Origin: Paenibacillus graminis
GTDB lineage: Bacteria > Bacillota > Bacilli > Paenibacillales > Paenibacillaceae
Direction of reading: 5' to 3'
DNA length: 64,000 bases
NCBI RefSeq assembly: GCF_000758705.1
Contig: NZ_CP009287.1
Span: forward strand, 2,790,001-2,854,000
The notes beneath the pieces are model-generated. The model made no database searches. It was not told the DNA's origin and saw only the letters and a list, made by a program, of their open reading frames with translations. Positions 25,944 to 34,492 of this stretch are shown one piece after another. The translations under genes and the position numbers were made by a program. How positions within the stretch are numbered: the stretch's first letter is position 1; the number at the start of each line of letters is the position of its first letter.

Positions 25944-26513
25944 ATGAAAGCTGTGAATAAACGAAATATAACGGTTATAGCGGTCATTGTTTTCCTGGCT
26001 TTTCTGGCGATAGAGCGTACAACCCAGTCAGAACCGGAAGCGGTCCCTGCCATGGAGCAACAGGGAAGCTCCAAACCTGAAAGCGGAGCGGGTGCGGGCC
26101 TGCTGGCACCTGCGTTCACCTTACAGGGAGTGAATGGTGAGAGCTACTCCGTTGGGGGGACCAGAAAAAAAGCGGTGCTGGTAAATTTCTGGGCTTCCTG
26201 GTGTGATCCCTGCCAGCAGGAGGCGCCGGCGCTGAATGCGCTGGCATTGAAGTACAAAGATGTGCTCGATATTTATGGAATCAACGTGACGAGCCAGGAT
26301 TACAAACCTAACGCGGAACGTTTTGTCAGGAAGTATATGCTGGCGTTTCCCGTTATGTATGATCTGAAAGGCGAGGTTTTTGACAAATATAAGGGTGCCG
26401 TATTTCCGACTAATGTGCTTGTGGACAACAACGGAGTCATTGCCGAGGTTATACTTGGACTCCTGTCCCCGGAAGAGCTTGAAAAGAAAATCATCGCCCT
26501 GACCGGTTCCTGA
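25944..26513 (+). CDS. TlpA/ResA-like thiol-disulfide oxidoreductase (189 aa)
   Basis: A membrane-anchored thioredoxin-fold protein facing outside. An N-terminal helix (ITVIAVIVFLAFLAI, about 9-23) is followed by a linker and the AhpC/TSA-like domain (52-189). The active site is WASWCDPCQQEAPA; the CDPC dipeptide differs from the CEPC of ResA. A cis-Pro is present in GAVFPTNVLVD. It probably reduces disulfides on exported proteins such as apocytochrome c. The gene stands alone, with AAAGGA ahead of the ATG and a shared terminator after it. No cytochrome maturation genes are adjacent. Confidence 0.9.
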   Translation: MKAVNKRNITVIAVIVFLAFLAIERTTQSEPEAVPAMEQQGSSKPESGAGAGLLAPAFTLQGVNGESYSVGGTRKKAVLVNFWASWCDPCQQEAPALNALALKYKDVLDIYGINVTSQDYKPNAERFVRKYMLAFPVMYDLKGEVFDKYKGAVFPTNVLVDNNGVIAEVILGLLSPEELEKKIIALTGS

Positions 26514-26538
26514 ACAAAGGGGATACGGTATAGTTAGT

Positions 26539-26585
26539 AAAGCCCCTCTGCACCCTCGGGATCTTCCCGGGTGCGAGGGGCTTTG
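26539..26585. terminator. Bidirectional terminator between tlpA-like gene and cimA
   Basis: AAAGCCCCTC-GCACCC-CGGG pairs with CCCG-GGTGC-GAGGGGCTTT, a very stable GC-rich stem framed by AAA and TTT. Confidence 0.85.
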
Positions 26586-26613
26586 ACTTGAAATATAGAC
26601 TATAAACTCTGAA

Positions 26614-28233
26614 TTAGTGATTCACGAGTCCTCTTGGCCCTCTGCTTGCTTCCGTGTCATTCTCCAGCGAAATCTGGCCCAGAAGGGCATAGCGCATACT
26701 GTCTACCAGCGCTTCCCAGCTTGCTTCAATCACATTACTGGATACCCCGACAGTGCTCCAGGTGTCACTGTAGTCTTTGGATTCGATCAATACGCGGACC
26801 TTCGCGGCGGTCTGATCCTTCTCGTCGAGCACCCGCACCTTGTAGTCGGAGAGATGCATGTCTTTCAGTTGCGGGAAGTAAGTCAGCAGCGCCTTGCGCA
26901 GCGCATTATCCAGCGCATTGACCGGACCGTTGCCTTCGGCTGCGGTATAGAGATTATCTCCGCCGACTCTCAGTTTGACGAAGGCTTCTGAGACCACGGG
27001 GCTTCCGGCGGTCTTTTCCACAAGCATCTTGAAGGATTCGAAGGTGAACAGCTCGTTCATCTCGCCGGTGGCTTCGCGCAGCAGCAGTTCCAAAGAGGCG
27101 TCCGCACCTTCGAACTGATAGCCCTGATGCTCCAGATCTTTGATCTTGTCGATCACCTTGCGGGCTTGCTCGCTGCTCGGATCGAGGTTTAAGCCCATAT
27201 CCTGTGCTTTGGACAGGACATTGCTCTGACCCGCCAGCTCGGAGACCAGCACCCGCTGCTTGTTGCCCACAAGCTCGGGAGCGATATGCTCATAGGTGCG
27301 GGAATCACGCAAAATGGCCGACACGTGGATCCCGCCTTTGTGTGCAAATGCGGCATTGCCTACATAGGGCTGATTCACCGGCAGGTTCACATTGGCCACT
27401 TCGCTGATATAGTGGGCGGTATTCGTTAGCTGAGGCAAGGAATCACCGGGGATGCAGTGATACCCCATTTTGATCTGCAGGGTAGGAATAATCGAGCACA
27501 GGTTAGCATTTCCGCAGCGTTCACCGTAGCCGTTGATCGTACCCTGGACCTGCCGCGCACCAGCGCTGACGGCACTGAGTGTATTCGCCACTGCGAGCTC
27601 GCAGTCGTTATGGGTATGAATGCCGAGCGGGGCGCCAGGCAGCTGAAGAGCTATGCCGGATACAATCTCCTGAATTTCATTCGGGAGGGTTCCGCCGTTC
27701 GTATCGCACATGACCAGCCAATCCGCACCGGCTTCACGGGCCGCTCCCAGAACGGCTGCTGCATATTCGGGATTGTTCTTATAACCGTCGAAAAAGTGCT
27801 CTGCATCGAAAATGACCTCAAGGCCTTTGCGCTTCAGATAGGCAATGGACTCGCCGATCATGGCAAGGTTCTCTTCCAGCGTCGTCTGCAGTGCAGTGTG
27901 AACATGGAAGTCCCATGACTTCCCGACCAGAGTAGCCGCCGGAACACCGGCATCAATCATCCGCTGCAGGTTCTCGTCATGCTCGGTGATGGAATTCTTG
28001 CGCCGGGTGCTGCCGAATGCGGTGATTTTGGCATGAAGATGCAGTTCCTTGACTCTTTTGAAAAACTCAATGTCCTTGTTATTGCTCCCCGGGATGCCAC
28101 CTTCAATATAATGCACACCCAGATCATCGAGTTTCTTGGCGATCTTCAGCTTGTCATCCGCCGACAGACTGATGCCTTCACCTTGGGTGCCGTCACGCAA
28201 CGTCGTATCGAAGATGGAAATGGACTTAGACAT
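26614..28233 (-). CDS. cimA: Citramalate synthase (539 aa)
   Basis: Condenses pyruvate and acetyl-CoA to (R)-citramalate, the entry to the pyruvate route of isoleucine synthesis; it is a relative of LeuA. Residues 1-270 are the HMGL-like TIM barrel with SIFDTTLRDGTQGEG and the metal site HTHNDCELAVAN. Residues about 420-530 are the LeuA-type allosteric domain (VRVLIESKDYSDTWSTVGVS), expected to bind isoleucine. The length of 539 fits CimA rather than LeuA or NifV. The start has TTAGGAGG. A TATAAT-containing promoter lies about 40 bases upstream; no leader peptide or T-box was seen. Confidence 0.93.
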   Translation of the reverse strand: MSKSISIFDTTLRDGTQGEGISLSADDKLKIAKKLDDLGVHYIEGGIPGSNNKDIEFFKRVKELHLHAKITAFGSTRRKNSITEHDENLQRMIDAGVPAATLVGKSWDFHVHTALQTTLEENLAMIGESIAYLKRKGLEVIFDAEHFFDGYKNNPEYAAAVLGAAREAGADWLVMCDTNGGTLPNEIQEIVSGIALQLPGAPLGIHTHNDCELAVANTLSAVSAGARQVQGTINGYGERCGNANLCSIIPTLQIKMGYHCIPGDSLPQLTNTAHYISEVANVNLPVNQPYVGNAAFAHKGGIHVSAILRDSRTYEHIAPELVGNKQRVLVSELAGQSNVLSKAQDMGLNLDPSSEQARKVIDKIKDLEHQGYQFEGADASLELLLREATGEMNELFTFESFKMLVEKTAGSPVVSEAFVKLRVGGDNLYTAAEGNGPVNALDNALRKALLTYFPQLKDMHLSDYKVRVLDEKDQTAAKVRVLIESKDYSDTWSTVGVSSNVIEASWEALVDSMRYALLGQISLENDTEASRGPRGLVNH

Positions 28234-28394
28234 GAGAGTCCTCCTAAAAGTTTTTGAATTTTTATATTATAGCATTTTTACGCGGGAATGTAACAAAGAA
28301 CTTTAGAGGAGATTCACACCTGGTTGACCTTGCGCCGGGAGAAGAGGTATGCTGAAACCAACAATGGAAACCCTAAGATAAGAAGGTAGATATT

Positions 28395-29687
28395 GTGCAG
28401 AATGTGGATCAATATTATCCGGCAAGCGGCAGGGTGATTCTGCATGTGGATATGAATGCTTTTTACTGCTCTGTGCATGAGGCGGAAGATCCGGATCAAT
28501 ATAAAGGAAAAGCAACGGCGGTTGCCGGCAGCGTGGAGCTCCGCAGGGGAATTATTGTTACCTGCTCCTATGCAGCGCGCAGACTGGGGATTTCAACAGG
28601 GATGCAGGTGCAGAAAGCGCTGCGCATTTGTCCTTCGCTTCTATTAATCAAGCCGAATTTTCATCTCTACCGCAAGTACTCTAATGCTTTTATGCAGATA
28701 GCCTACAGTTATACTCCGCTGCTGGAAGCTGTCTCGATAGATGAATGTTATCTGGATATTACCGGTTCACGCCAATTCGGGACCCCGCTGGAAATTGCCG
28801 AAGCGATTCAGCGTCGCATTATGGAGGAGCTTGGACTGCCTTGCTCCATCGGCATCGCCCCCAATAAGCTGCTGGCGAAGATCGCTTCCGATCTGAAGAA
28901 GCCAAGTGGCATCTCTATCCTGCGGCTGCGTGATGTGCCGGGTATTCTGTGGGACAAGCCTTGCAATGAGATGTTCGGGATCGGAAGCAAAACCGCAGAG
29001 AAGCTCCGGAAGCTCGGCATCTACAGCATCGGACAGCTGGCAGCAGCAGATGAACGGATGCTCGTGGAGCATTTCGGGGTGATGGGCTCCTGGCTGAAGC
29101 GGGCGGGGAACGGCATTGATCATGGCGTTGTGAACCCGGAAAGGGAGCAGAGCAAGTCCATCGGGCACACCACGACGCTTCCGAGCGATGTTGTCGGGCT
29201 AGCTGAAGCAAGGCCGATCCTGCTGAATCTGAGCGACCAGGTGGCCCGGCGGCTGCGGAAGCAGGGATTGGTGGCGTCTGGGGTACAGCTCACCATCCGT
29301 ACGCCGGATATGAAGACGATCACGCGCTCGCGCCAGCTGGAGACGCCTACGGAGAGTGCCGAGGATATTTACAAGACGGCTTGTGACCAGTTCGCCCGGC
29401 ACTGGAAAGGTGACAAACCGGTGCGTCTGCTGGGGGTTACGCTGCAAGGGCTGACGCCCAAGGAGGATTCCGCCATCCAACTGGATCTGTTCAATTATGA
29501 ACGCCAGCCCAAGAAGGAGTCGCTTAACCAAACGATGGACATGCTGCGCAATAAGTTCGGCGAGAACGCGGTCCTTACGGCCGGTATGCTGAGCGACAGC
29601 CATTCGGCGCGCCTGCGCAACCACAAGGAACGGGGCACTTCCCTGCAAAAGGATAATCTTCACAAGGTGGACCCTGCGGAGGAGTGA
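28395..29687 (+). CDS. dinB: DNA polymerase IV, Y family (430 aa)
   Basis: A translesion DNA polymerase. Palm motifs are VILHVDMNAFYCSVHEAE and AVSIDECYLDITGS with the catalytic acidic residues. The helix-hairpin-helix region (EMFGIGSKTAEKLRKLGI) and the little finger follow. A clamp-binding QLDLF motif is at residues 362-366, followed by a further 64-residue tail, so the motif is internal rather than terminal. The start is GTG (28395) with GAAGG. It may be the YqjH or YqjW type in Bacillus terms. No LexA box was identified upstream, so damage control is unproven. Confidence 0.93.
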   Translation: MQNVDQYYPASGRVILHVDMNAFYCSVHEAEDPDQYKGKATAVAGSVELRRGIIVTCSYAARRLGISTGMQVQKALRICPSLLLIKPNFHLYRKYSNAFMQIAYSYTPLLEAVSIDECYLDITGSRQFGTPLEIAEAIQRRIMEELGLPCSIGIAPNKLLAKIASDLKKPSGISILRLRDVPGILWDKPCNEMFGIGSKTAEKLRKLGIYSIGQLAAADERMLVEHFGVMGSWLKRAGNGIDHGVVNPEREQSKSIGHTTTLPSDVVGLAEARPILLNLSDQVARRLRKQGLVASGVQLTIRTPDMKTITRSRQLETPTESAEDIYKTACDQFARHWKGDKPVRLLGVTLQGLTPKEDSAIQLDLFNYERQPKKESLNQTMDMLRNKFGENAVLTAGMLSDSHSARLRNHKERGTSLQKDNLHKVDPAEE

Positions 29688-29797
29688 TTCAAGTCCTATC
29701 CCATGGCTGATTGCCGATCCGCAACATGCGTCAAAATTGGAAACGTACTGAAAATCCATTGAAATTGTTTTCTATTTATATTAATATGACAAAATAA

Positions 29798-30088
<291 letters not shown>

Positions 30089-30114
30089 ACCTCCGGGTTA
30101 TTCGTATCTGCGCA

Positions 30115-30163
30115 AAATATAAGGATTAGAATGAGGTAAACCTTATTTCTAATCCTTATATTT
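30115..30163. terminator. Long perfect hairpin after ferredoxin
   Basis: AAATATAAGGATTAGAA (30115-30131) pairs perfectly over 17 bp with its complement at 30147-30163, with an inner AGG/CCT stem around a short loop. The AT-rich stem ends in TTT. It probably ends the fer transcript or shields its 3' end. Confidence 0.7.
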
Positions 30164-30167
30164 CCAT

Positions 30168-30216
30168 AAAGACATTCCTTTTGCTGCGATAAATGCGGCT
30201 GGGGATGTCTTTTTTT
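30168..30216 (+). terminator. Second hairpin with T-run
   Basis: AAAGACATTCC (30168-30178) pairs with GGGATGTCTTT near 30202-30213 with one G-T pair, followed by T to 30216. This is a classic terminator directly after the AT-rich hairpin. Confidence 0.7.
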
Positions 30217-30275
30217 CGTGAGCGTGCCGATATAAAATATAAAGATTGAGAATTCCACAATCCGCGGAGGCCCCG

Positions 30276-31697
30276 ATGAAAAACTCGCAGCATCTCAAAG
30301 CCTATGTTCAAATGCATCCCGATAACAAGATGGCATGGTACTTGCTTGGTAAAGAATATTATAAGAACGGACAGCATGGAAAAGCAAATTACTGCTTCAA
30401 CCAGGCTGGTGAAGTGTATGAAGCTTTTGAGCACAGCAAGGTACCGGCGGAAATGCTCCGGGAGTATGAGGAAGGGCTGATCCGGGAAAACCGGCAGCGG
30501 CATGAATCCAGGCTGAGGCTGCGCCGGGGATTGCTCGCGCTGCTCATGCTGCTGCTGCTGATCCCGTCGGCTGTAGCCCCTGGCGTGAATCCGGACGGAT
30601 CCGGGGCTTCAGACCCGGAAATTGCTGCCGGGGACCTTGAAGAGCCTGCGGCAGCTGAGCCTGCGGAGGAAGAGGAACCATTGGTACCGGCTGTCTTGAC
30701 GTTTACAGCGTCTGGTGAAGATGCAGCTTCAGCGGGCCAGGCATTGGCCGCCATCCTGAAGAACCGGAAGGCGCCTTCCCAAACTGCTGTGCTGGCCATG
30801 AAAAAGTCAGGGCGCTGGCTGATCTGGAAGAAGAACCTGCCGCTTGCGGCTACGTTGGAGCAGAGCCGGAAGGGGAAGATTGTCTACCAGTCTTATGATC
30901 CGGCAACCTGTGCCTGCGAACCGCCGGAAGCTGGCGGGCTGCAGAAGCAGGCGGAGATATGGCAGGAGAAGCAGGAGGAGCTGGCAGCTCTATGGAGTGC
31001 TATACGTTCCTACAACAGCAGCAAAGGAAAGCCGCCGGAATCGCTGAAGGAGCTGACCCGGCCTTTTCCGGGGAATGTTCTGGGCGAAACGACCCCGCTC
31101 ATGAAACAGGAGTTCGCGGCATTACGTGCGGCCTCGACCCTGCAGCCGCTCCAGGCTTCAGCGCAGCCTTCCACGGCCCCGTCAGCAGAGGGCACAGCGG
31201 CAGTTGGAGTGAAAGATACGGCCAATCTGAGCAAGGGGCAGCCGCCCTTTTTTAGCCGCCCGCTTACCATTATTGTGGATAAACAAAATCACCGCCTGGC
31301 AGTCACCAGCGGCAATATCATTCTAAGGAACTATGCGGTTGGCCTTGGGGGCGAGAAGACACCGGAAGGGGAGTTTGCGGTCTCCGATAAGGTGGTCAAT
31401 CCGAACGGGCATGACAACGGGGAGTTCGGCAGCCGCGGCATGCAGCTCTCGGACACCAATTATGCCATACATGGCACGAATGAGCCGGACAGCATCGGCA
31501 AGGATGAATCATTGGGCTGTATCCGGATGAAACGCGAGGATGTGGAGGAGCTGTTCGCAATGGTGCCGATGGGGACGAAGGTCCAAATTAGTAAAGGGGT
31601 TCTGCCTGACGAACTGATGCTGCCCGGGGAGCGTTACCCGTCACGTACACCGCCGGATCAGACCAACCCCAACAAAGTCTACCATTGGCTCAATTAA
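30276..31697 (+). CDS. L,D-transpeptidase with N-terminal TPR-like region and membrane anchor (473 aa)
   Basis: Residues 1-70 resemble a TPR helix pair (MAWYLLGKEYYKNGQHGKANYC) and stay in the cytosol. One transmembrane helix (LLALLMLLLLIPSAVAP, about 88-105) follows, then an acidic Pro/Ala/Glu-rich linker. The YkuD catalytic domain is at about 330-460, with the HGTNEP and SLGCIRM motifs and nucleophile Cys415. It would form 3-3 crosslinks or attach groups in peptidoglycan. A cytosolic TPR on such an enzyme suggests control from inside. The start 30276 has GGAGG 6 bases upstream. Its stop overlaps that of the convergent 45-residue gene. Confidence 0.88.
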   Translation: MKNSQHLKAYVQMHPDNKMAWYLLGKEYYKNGQHGKANYCFNQAGEVYEAFEHSKVPAEMLREYEEGLIRENRQRHESRLRLRRGLLALLMLLLLIPSAVAPGVNPDGSGASDPEIAAGDLEEPAAAEPAEEEEPLVPAVLTFTASGEDAASAGQALAAILKNRKAPSQTAVLAMKKSGRWLIWKKNLPLAATLEQSRKGKIVYQSYDPATCACEPPEAGGLQKQAEIWQEKQEELAALWSAIRSYNSSKGKPPESLKELTRPFPGNVLGETTPLMKQEFAALRAASTLQPLQASAQPSTAPSAEGTAAVGVKDTANLSKGQPPFFSRPLTIIVDKQNHRLAVTSGNIILRNYAVGLGGEKTPEGEFAVSDKVVNPNGHDNGEFGSRGMQLSDTNYAIHGTNEPDSIGKDESLGCIRMKREDVEELFAMVPMGTKVQISKGVLPDELMLPGERYPSRTPPDQTNPNKVYHWLN

Positions 31698-31831
31698 TTT
31701 CCGGCAACAATAAACAACACAATAATCAGAAGAATCAGAAGCACCAGACTGACACTGATCCATAGGATTGCTTTGCGGTTGACTTCTTCTTTTTTCTGCT
31801 GCAGTGTCGGGGGTTTGCGCTTTGTAGACAT
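31694..31831 (-). CDS. Small single-helix membrane protein (45 aa)
   Basis: The frame starts MSTKRKPPTLQQKKEEVNRK, a very basic cytosolic front. It ends in one long helix (ILWISVSLVLLILLIIVLFIV), so it is a tail-anchored peptide. AAGGA lies 8 bases before this ATG; another ATG 9 bases earlier lies on the ribosome site itself. The stop codon overlaps that of the convergent L,D-transpeptidase gene (shared TTAA). The family is not recognised; many Paenibacillus small membrane peptides of this form are of unknown role. Confidence 0.65.
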   Translation of the reverse strand: MSTKRKPPTLQQKKEEVNRKAILWISVSLVLLILLIIVLFIVAGN

Positions 31832-32043
31832 ATTAGCCATCCTTCTTTCTCTCTTTATCGTTGATTACCCTTACATTGTAATGCGTTTACAAGAAAAATA
31901 CTATACTCTGCGTTTCACCGGGAAGCACCGCCCGGTAAAAAACTTTTCTTTTCCCCCGGAAACGGCTAAAATTAAGATGAAACCTACAGAATCGGGGATT
32001 TACCTGACATCACTTAAGGGTTCCCTTTGAAGGAGCGAGAACG

Positions 32044-33138
32044 GTGCTGTATCGACATTTAGGCAAACCTATTTTCTTTAAAATGGACCCGGAGAAAGCG
32101 CACCATCTCGTCATAGGCGGACTGAATAAATCAGATCTGGTGCCTGGCGGGAGTGCGGCTATGCGGCTTATGTACGGCGTTCCCGAAACAGCCGACCTTG
32201 CGGTGGATCTGTTCGGCCTGCATTTCCCGACTCCGGTGGGACTTGCGGCAGGCCTCGATAAGAACGCTGAAGCGGTGGGCGGGTTCTCATCCATCGGCTT
32301 TGGTTTTATGGAAGTGGGCACTGTCACGCCGAAGGGCCAGCCGGGCAATGACAGCCCGCGTCTGTTCCGTCTTCTGCCGGACGAAGCGCTGATTAACCGG
32401 ATGGGCTTCAATAATAAAGGCGCCGAAGCCATGGCGGGGCGGCTGAAGGCAGTTAAGAAGCGCAGGATTCCGGTGGCTGTGAACATCGGCCGCAACAAAA
32501 CGACGCCCAATGAATCTGCGCATGAGGATTACCGCCAGTGTATCCGTACGCTTTATCCGTACGGTGATTTTTTTGTGGTCAATATCAGCTCGCCGAATAC
32601 GCCGGATCTGCGCAGTCTTCAGCACGGCAGCGAGTTGTCGAACCTTCTGGCCCAGGTCAAGGAGGAAATGGCGCTTCAGCACAAACAGAGCGGCACTGCC
32701 AAGAGCCTGCTGGTCAAAATCGCACCTGACGTCAGCGACGGTGAACTGGAATATATGGTACATACGATCGCTGAGGCCGGAATGGATGGTGTGATTGCCA
32801 CCAATACCACACTCAGCCGTGAAGGGCTGCGGAGTGACAAGGCAGGAGAGACAGGCGGACTCAGCGGCAAACCGCTGCGCGACCGTTCGACTGAAATTAT
32901 CAGCAGAATCTACCGCCAGACAGGCGGCAAGCTGCCGATTATCGGTTCAGGCGGTATTTTTACCGGCCAGGACGCATATGACAAGATCCGGGCAGGCGCG
33001 AGCCTGGTCGAAATCTATACAGCTCTCATCTATGAAGGACCAGAGGTTAACCGCAAAGTGCATGCCGGATTACGGAAGCTGCTGCGGCGGGACGGATTCT
33101 CTCATATCCTAGAAGCGGTGGGCGCTGATCATCACTGA
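32044..33138 (+). CDS. pyrD: Dihydroorotate dehydrogenase, class 2 quinone-dependent (364 aa)
   Basis: Oxidises dihydroorotate to orotate in pyrimidine synthesis, passing electrons to membrane quinone. The class 2 N-terminal helix region (LYRHLGKPIFFKMDPEKAHHLVIGGL) is present, which distinguishes it from the PyrK-dependent class 1B enzyme usual in Bacillus. FMN-site and catalytic motifs include VGLAAGLDKNAE, FMEVGTVTPKGQPGN, the active-site serine in NISSPNTPDLR, and IIGSGGIFTG. The start is GTG (32044) after GAAGGAGCG. It lies outside any pyr operon, 28 bases upstream of relQ. Confidence 0.95.
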   Translation: MLYRHLGKPIFFKMDPEKAHHLVIGGLNKSDLVPGGSAAMRLMYGVPETADLAVDLFGLHFPTPVGLAAGLDKNAEAVGGFSSIGFGFMEVGTVTPKGQPGNDSPRLFRLLPDEALINRMGFNNKGAEAMAGRLKAVKKRRIPVAVNIGRNKTTPNESAHEDYRQCIRTLYPYGDFFVVNISSPNTPDLRSLQHGSELSNLLAQVKEEMALQHKQSGTAKSLLVKIAPDVSDGELEYMVHTIAEAGMDGVIATNTTLSREGLRSDKAGETGGLSGKPLRDRSTEIISRIYRQTGGKLPIIGSGGIFTGQDAYDKIRAGASLVEIYTALIYEGPEVNRKVHAGLRKLLRRDGFSHILEAVGADHH

Positions 33139-33166
33139 AGGATGAATGGACAGGAGGACGAAGGCG

Positions 33167-33979
33167 ATGGACGTCAGGGACTGGGGAACATTTTTGCTTC
33201 CATATGAACAAACTGTGGAGGAATTGAAGGTTAAGTTCAAAACGATGCGCTCGGAGCTTAAAAAAAGAGAAGAATATACACCGATTGAGTTCGTAACCGG
33301 ACGCGTCAAGCGGCTGTCAAGCATACTGGAGAAAGCCCAGCGGTTAAATGTAAAAATGGAGGATCTCGAAACGGGGATCGAGGATATTGCCGGCATTCGC
33401 ATTATGTGCCAGTTCGTCGAGGATATCCGCAGAGTAGCGGAATATATCCGCGCCCGTAAGGATCTGGAAGTCCTCTATGAGAAGGACTACATCACCAACT
33501 ATAAGGAAAGCGGGTACCGCAGCTTCCATATGATTATTAAATATCCGGTGCAGACGGCACTGGGGCAAAAGATCGTGCTCGCCGAGATTCAAATCCGCAC
33601 GCTCGCGATGAACTTCTGGGCAACCATCGAGCATTCCCTGAACTACAAATACCGGGAAAGCCTGCCCGACGAAATGCGGCTGCGCCTGAAGACCGCAGCG
33701 GAAGCTGCCTCTATTCTGGACAGTGAGATGTCCAGCATCCGGGATGAAATTCTTGAGGCCCAGAAGACCTTCGAGGAAAATTCGAATACGACGACCCAAC
33801 TGCTGAAGGCGATTCACCAGTTGTACTTCTACCATCTGGTCAATGAGGCGATTGAGAGCCAGGAGCGCTTCAACCAGATCTGGCAGGCGCAGGATATGGA
33901 AGCGATGAAGGAACTGCTGGATCATGTGCGCGAGCTGCTGTCGAATGCCAAAAAGGACAGCCTGCCGGATGGCCTATGA
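33167..33979 (+). CDS. relQ: Small alarmone synthetase, RelQ/YjbM family GTP pyrophosphokinase (270 aa)
   Basis: Makes (p)ppGpp from ATP and GTP or GDP. It has only the synthetase domain; the hydrolase and TGS/ACT domains of Rel are missing. Family motifs are GRVKRLSSILEKAQR (substrate basic patch), GIEDIAGIRI, ESGYRSFHMIIKYP and AEIQIRTLAMNFWATIEHSLNYKY. The C-terminal helix probably builds the tetramer that is allosterically bound by pppGpp in SAS1. The ATG at 33167 has AGGAGG 9 bases upstream; a start at 33146 is less likely. It overlaps the DUF309 gene by 11 bases. Confidence 0.93.
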   Translation: MDVRDWGTFLLPYEQTVEELKVKFKTMRSELKKREEYTPIEFVTGRVKRLSSILEKAQRLNVKMEDLETGIEDIAGIRIMCQFVEDIRRVAEYIRARKDLEVLYEKDYITNYKESGYRSFHMIIKYPVQTALGQKIVLAEIQIRTLAMNFWATIEHSLNYKYRESLPDEMRLRLKTAAEAASILDSEMSSIRDEILEAQKTFEENSNTTTQLLKAIHQLYFYHLVNEAIESQERFNQIWQAQDMEAMKELLDHVRELLSNAKKDSLPDGL

Positions 33980-34421
33980 ACGGCTGTACCTGGCATATCT
34001 AGTCTACTTCAACCGGGACAGGGATTATTTCGAATGCCATGAGGTGCTTGAAGAGCTGTGGCTGGCCCGGGACAAGGACCCGCTCTATAAGGCGCTGCTG
34101 CAGGCAGCGGTAGGCCTGTACCATTTCCGCAATAGCAATGTGCGCGGCGGCATGATTATGCTGAACCGGGCGCATGAGGTGCTGCAGCGGTATCCTGCGG
34201 ATATGCTTGGCATCAATCTTGCCAAGCTGGCCCGCGAGGCCGGAGATTATGCCAGGAAGCTGGAAACCTACGCGGAGCAGCCGTTCGGGTACTATGATCT
34301 CACGATTGAACTGCTGGACCCGAAGCTTGCAGAGGAGGTGGCTGCGGCGGGCCGGGATATCCTTCCGAGCCATCCCCAGCGCCGCGGTCCGCAGCGGCCG
34401 GAGTCATCCCGCCGCAATTAA
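33969..34421 (+). CDS. DUF309 family protein (150 aa)
   Basis: A small helical protein with the family signature YFNRDRDYFECHEVLEELWLAR at residues 14-35 and a second HFRNSNVRGG motif. The ATG at 33969 lies inside the end of relQ, so translation is probably coupled. The Glu, His and Glu residues of the signature could bind a metal; no activity has been shown for the family as far as I know. Residues 135-150 are a basic Arg/Pro/Ser tail. The next gene (rsmF) follows after a weak hairpin. Confidence 0.85.
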   Translation: MAYERLYLAYLVYFNRDRDYFECHEVLEELWLARDKDPLYKALLQAAVGLYHFRNSNVRGGMIMLNRAHEVLQRYPADMLGINLAKLAREAGDYARKLETYAEQPFGYYDLTIELLDPKLAEEVAAAGRDILPSHPQRRGPQRPESSRRN

Positions 34422-34447
34422 GGCATAATGAATAGCAAGGCTACCAC

Positions 34448-34471
34448 AGGAGCACCCGCAGGGGTGTTCCT
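34448..34471. terminator. Weak intra-operon hairpin
   Basis: AGGAGCACCC (34448-34457) pairs with GGGTGTTCCT (34462-34471) with one G-T pair. No real T-run follows, so it may slow polymerase or protect mRNA rather than stop transcription between the DUF309 gene and rsmF. Confidence 0.45.
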
Positions 34472-34492
34472 TGATTATTGGAGGAAGGCATC

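Noticed and set aside
28234..28394. T-box or leader attenuator for cimA
   Set aside because: The gap is short, with a plain TATAAT promoter about 40 bases from the start and no specifier or antiterminator pattern.
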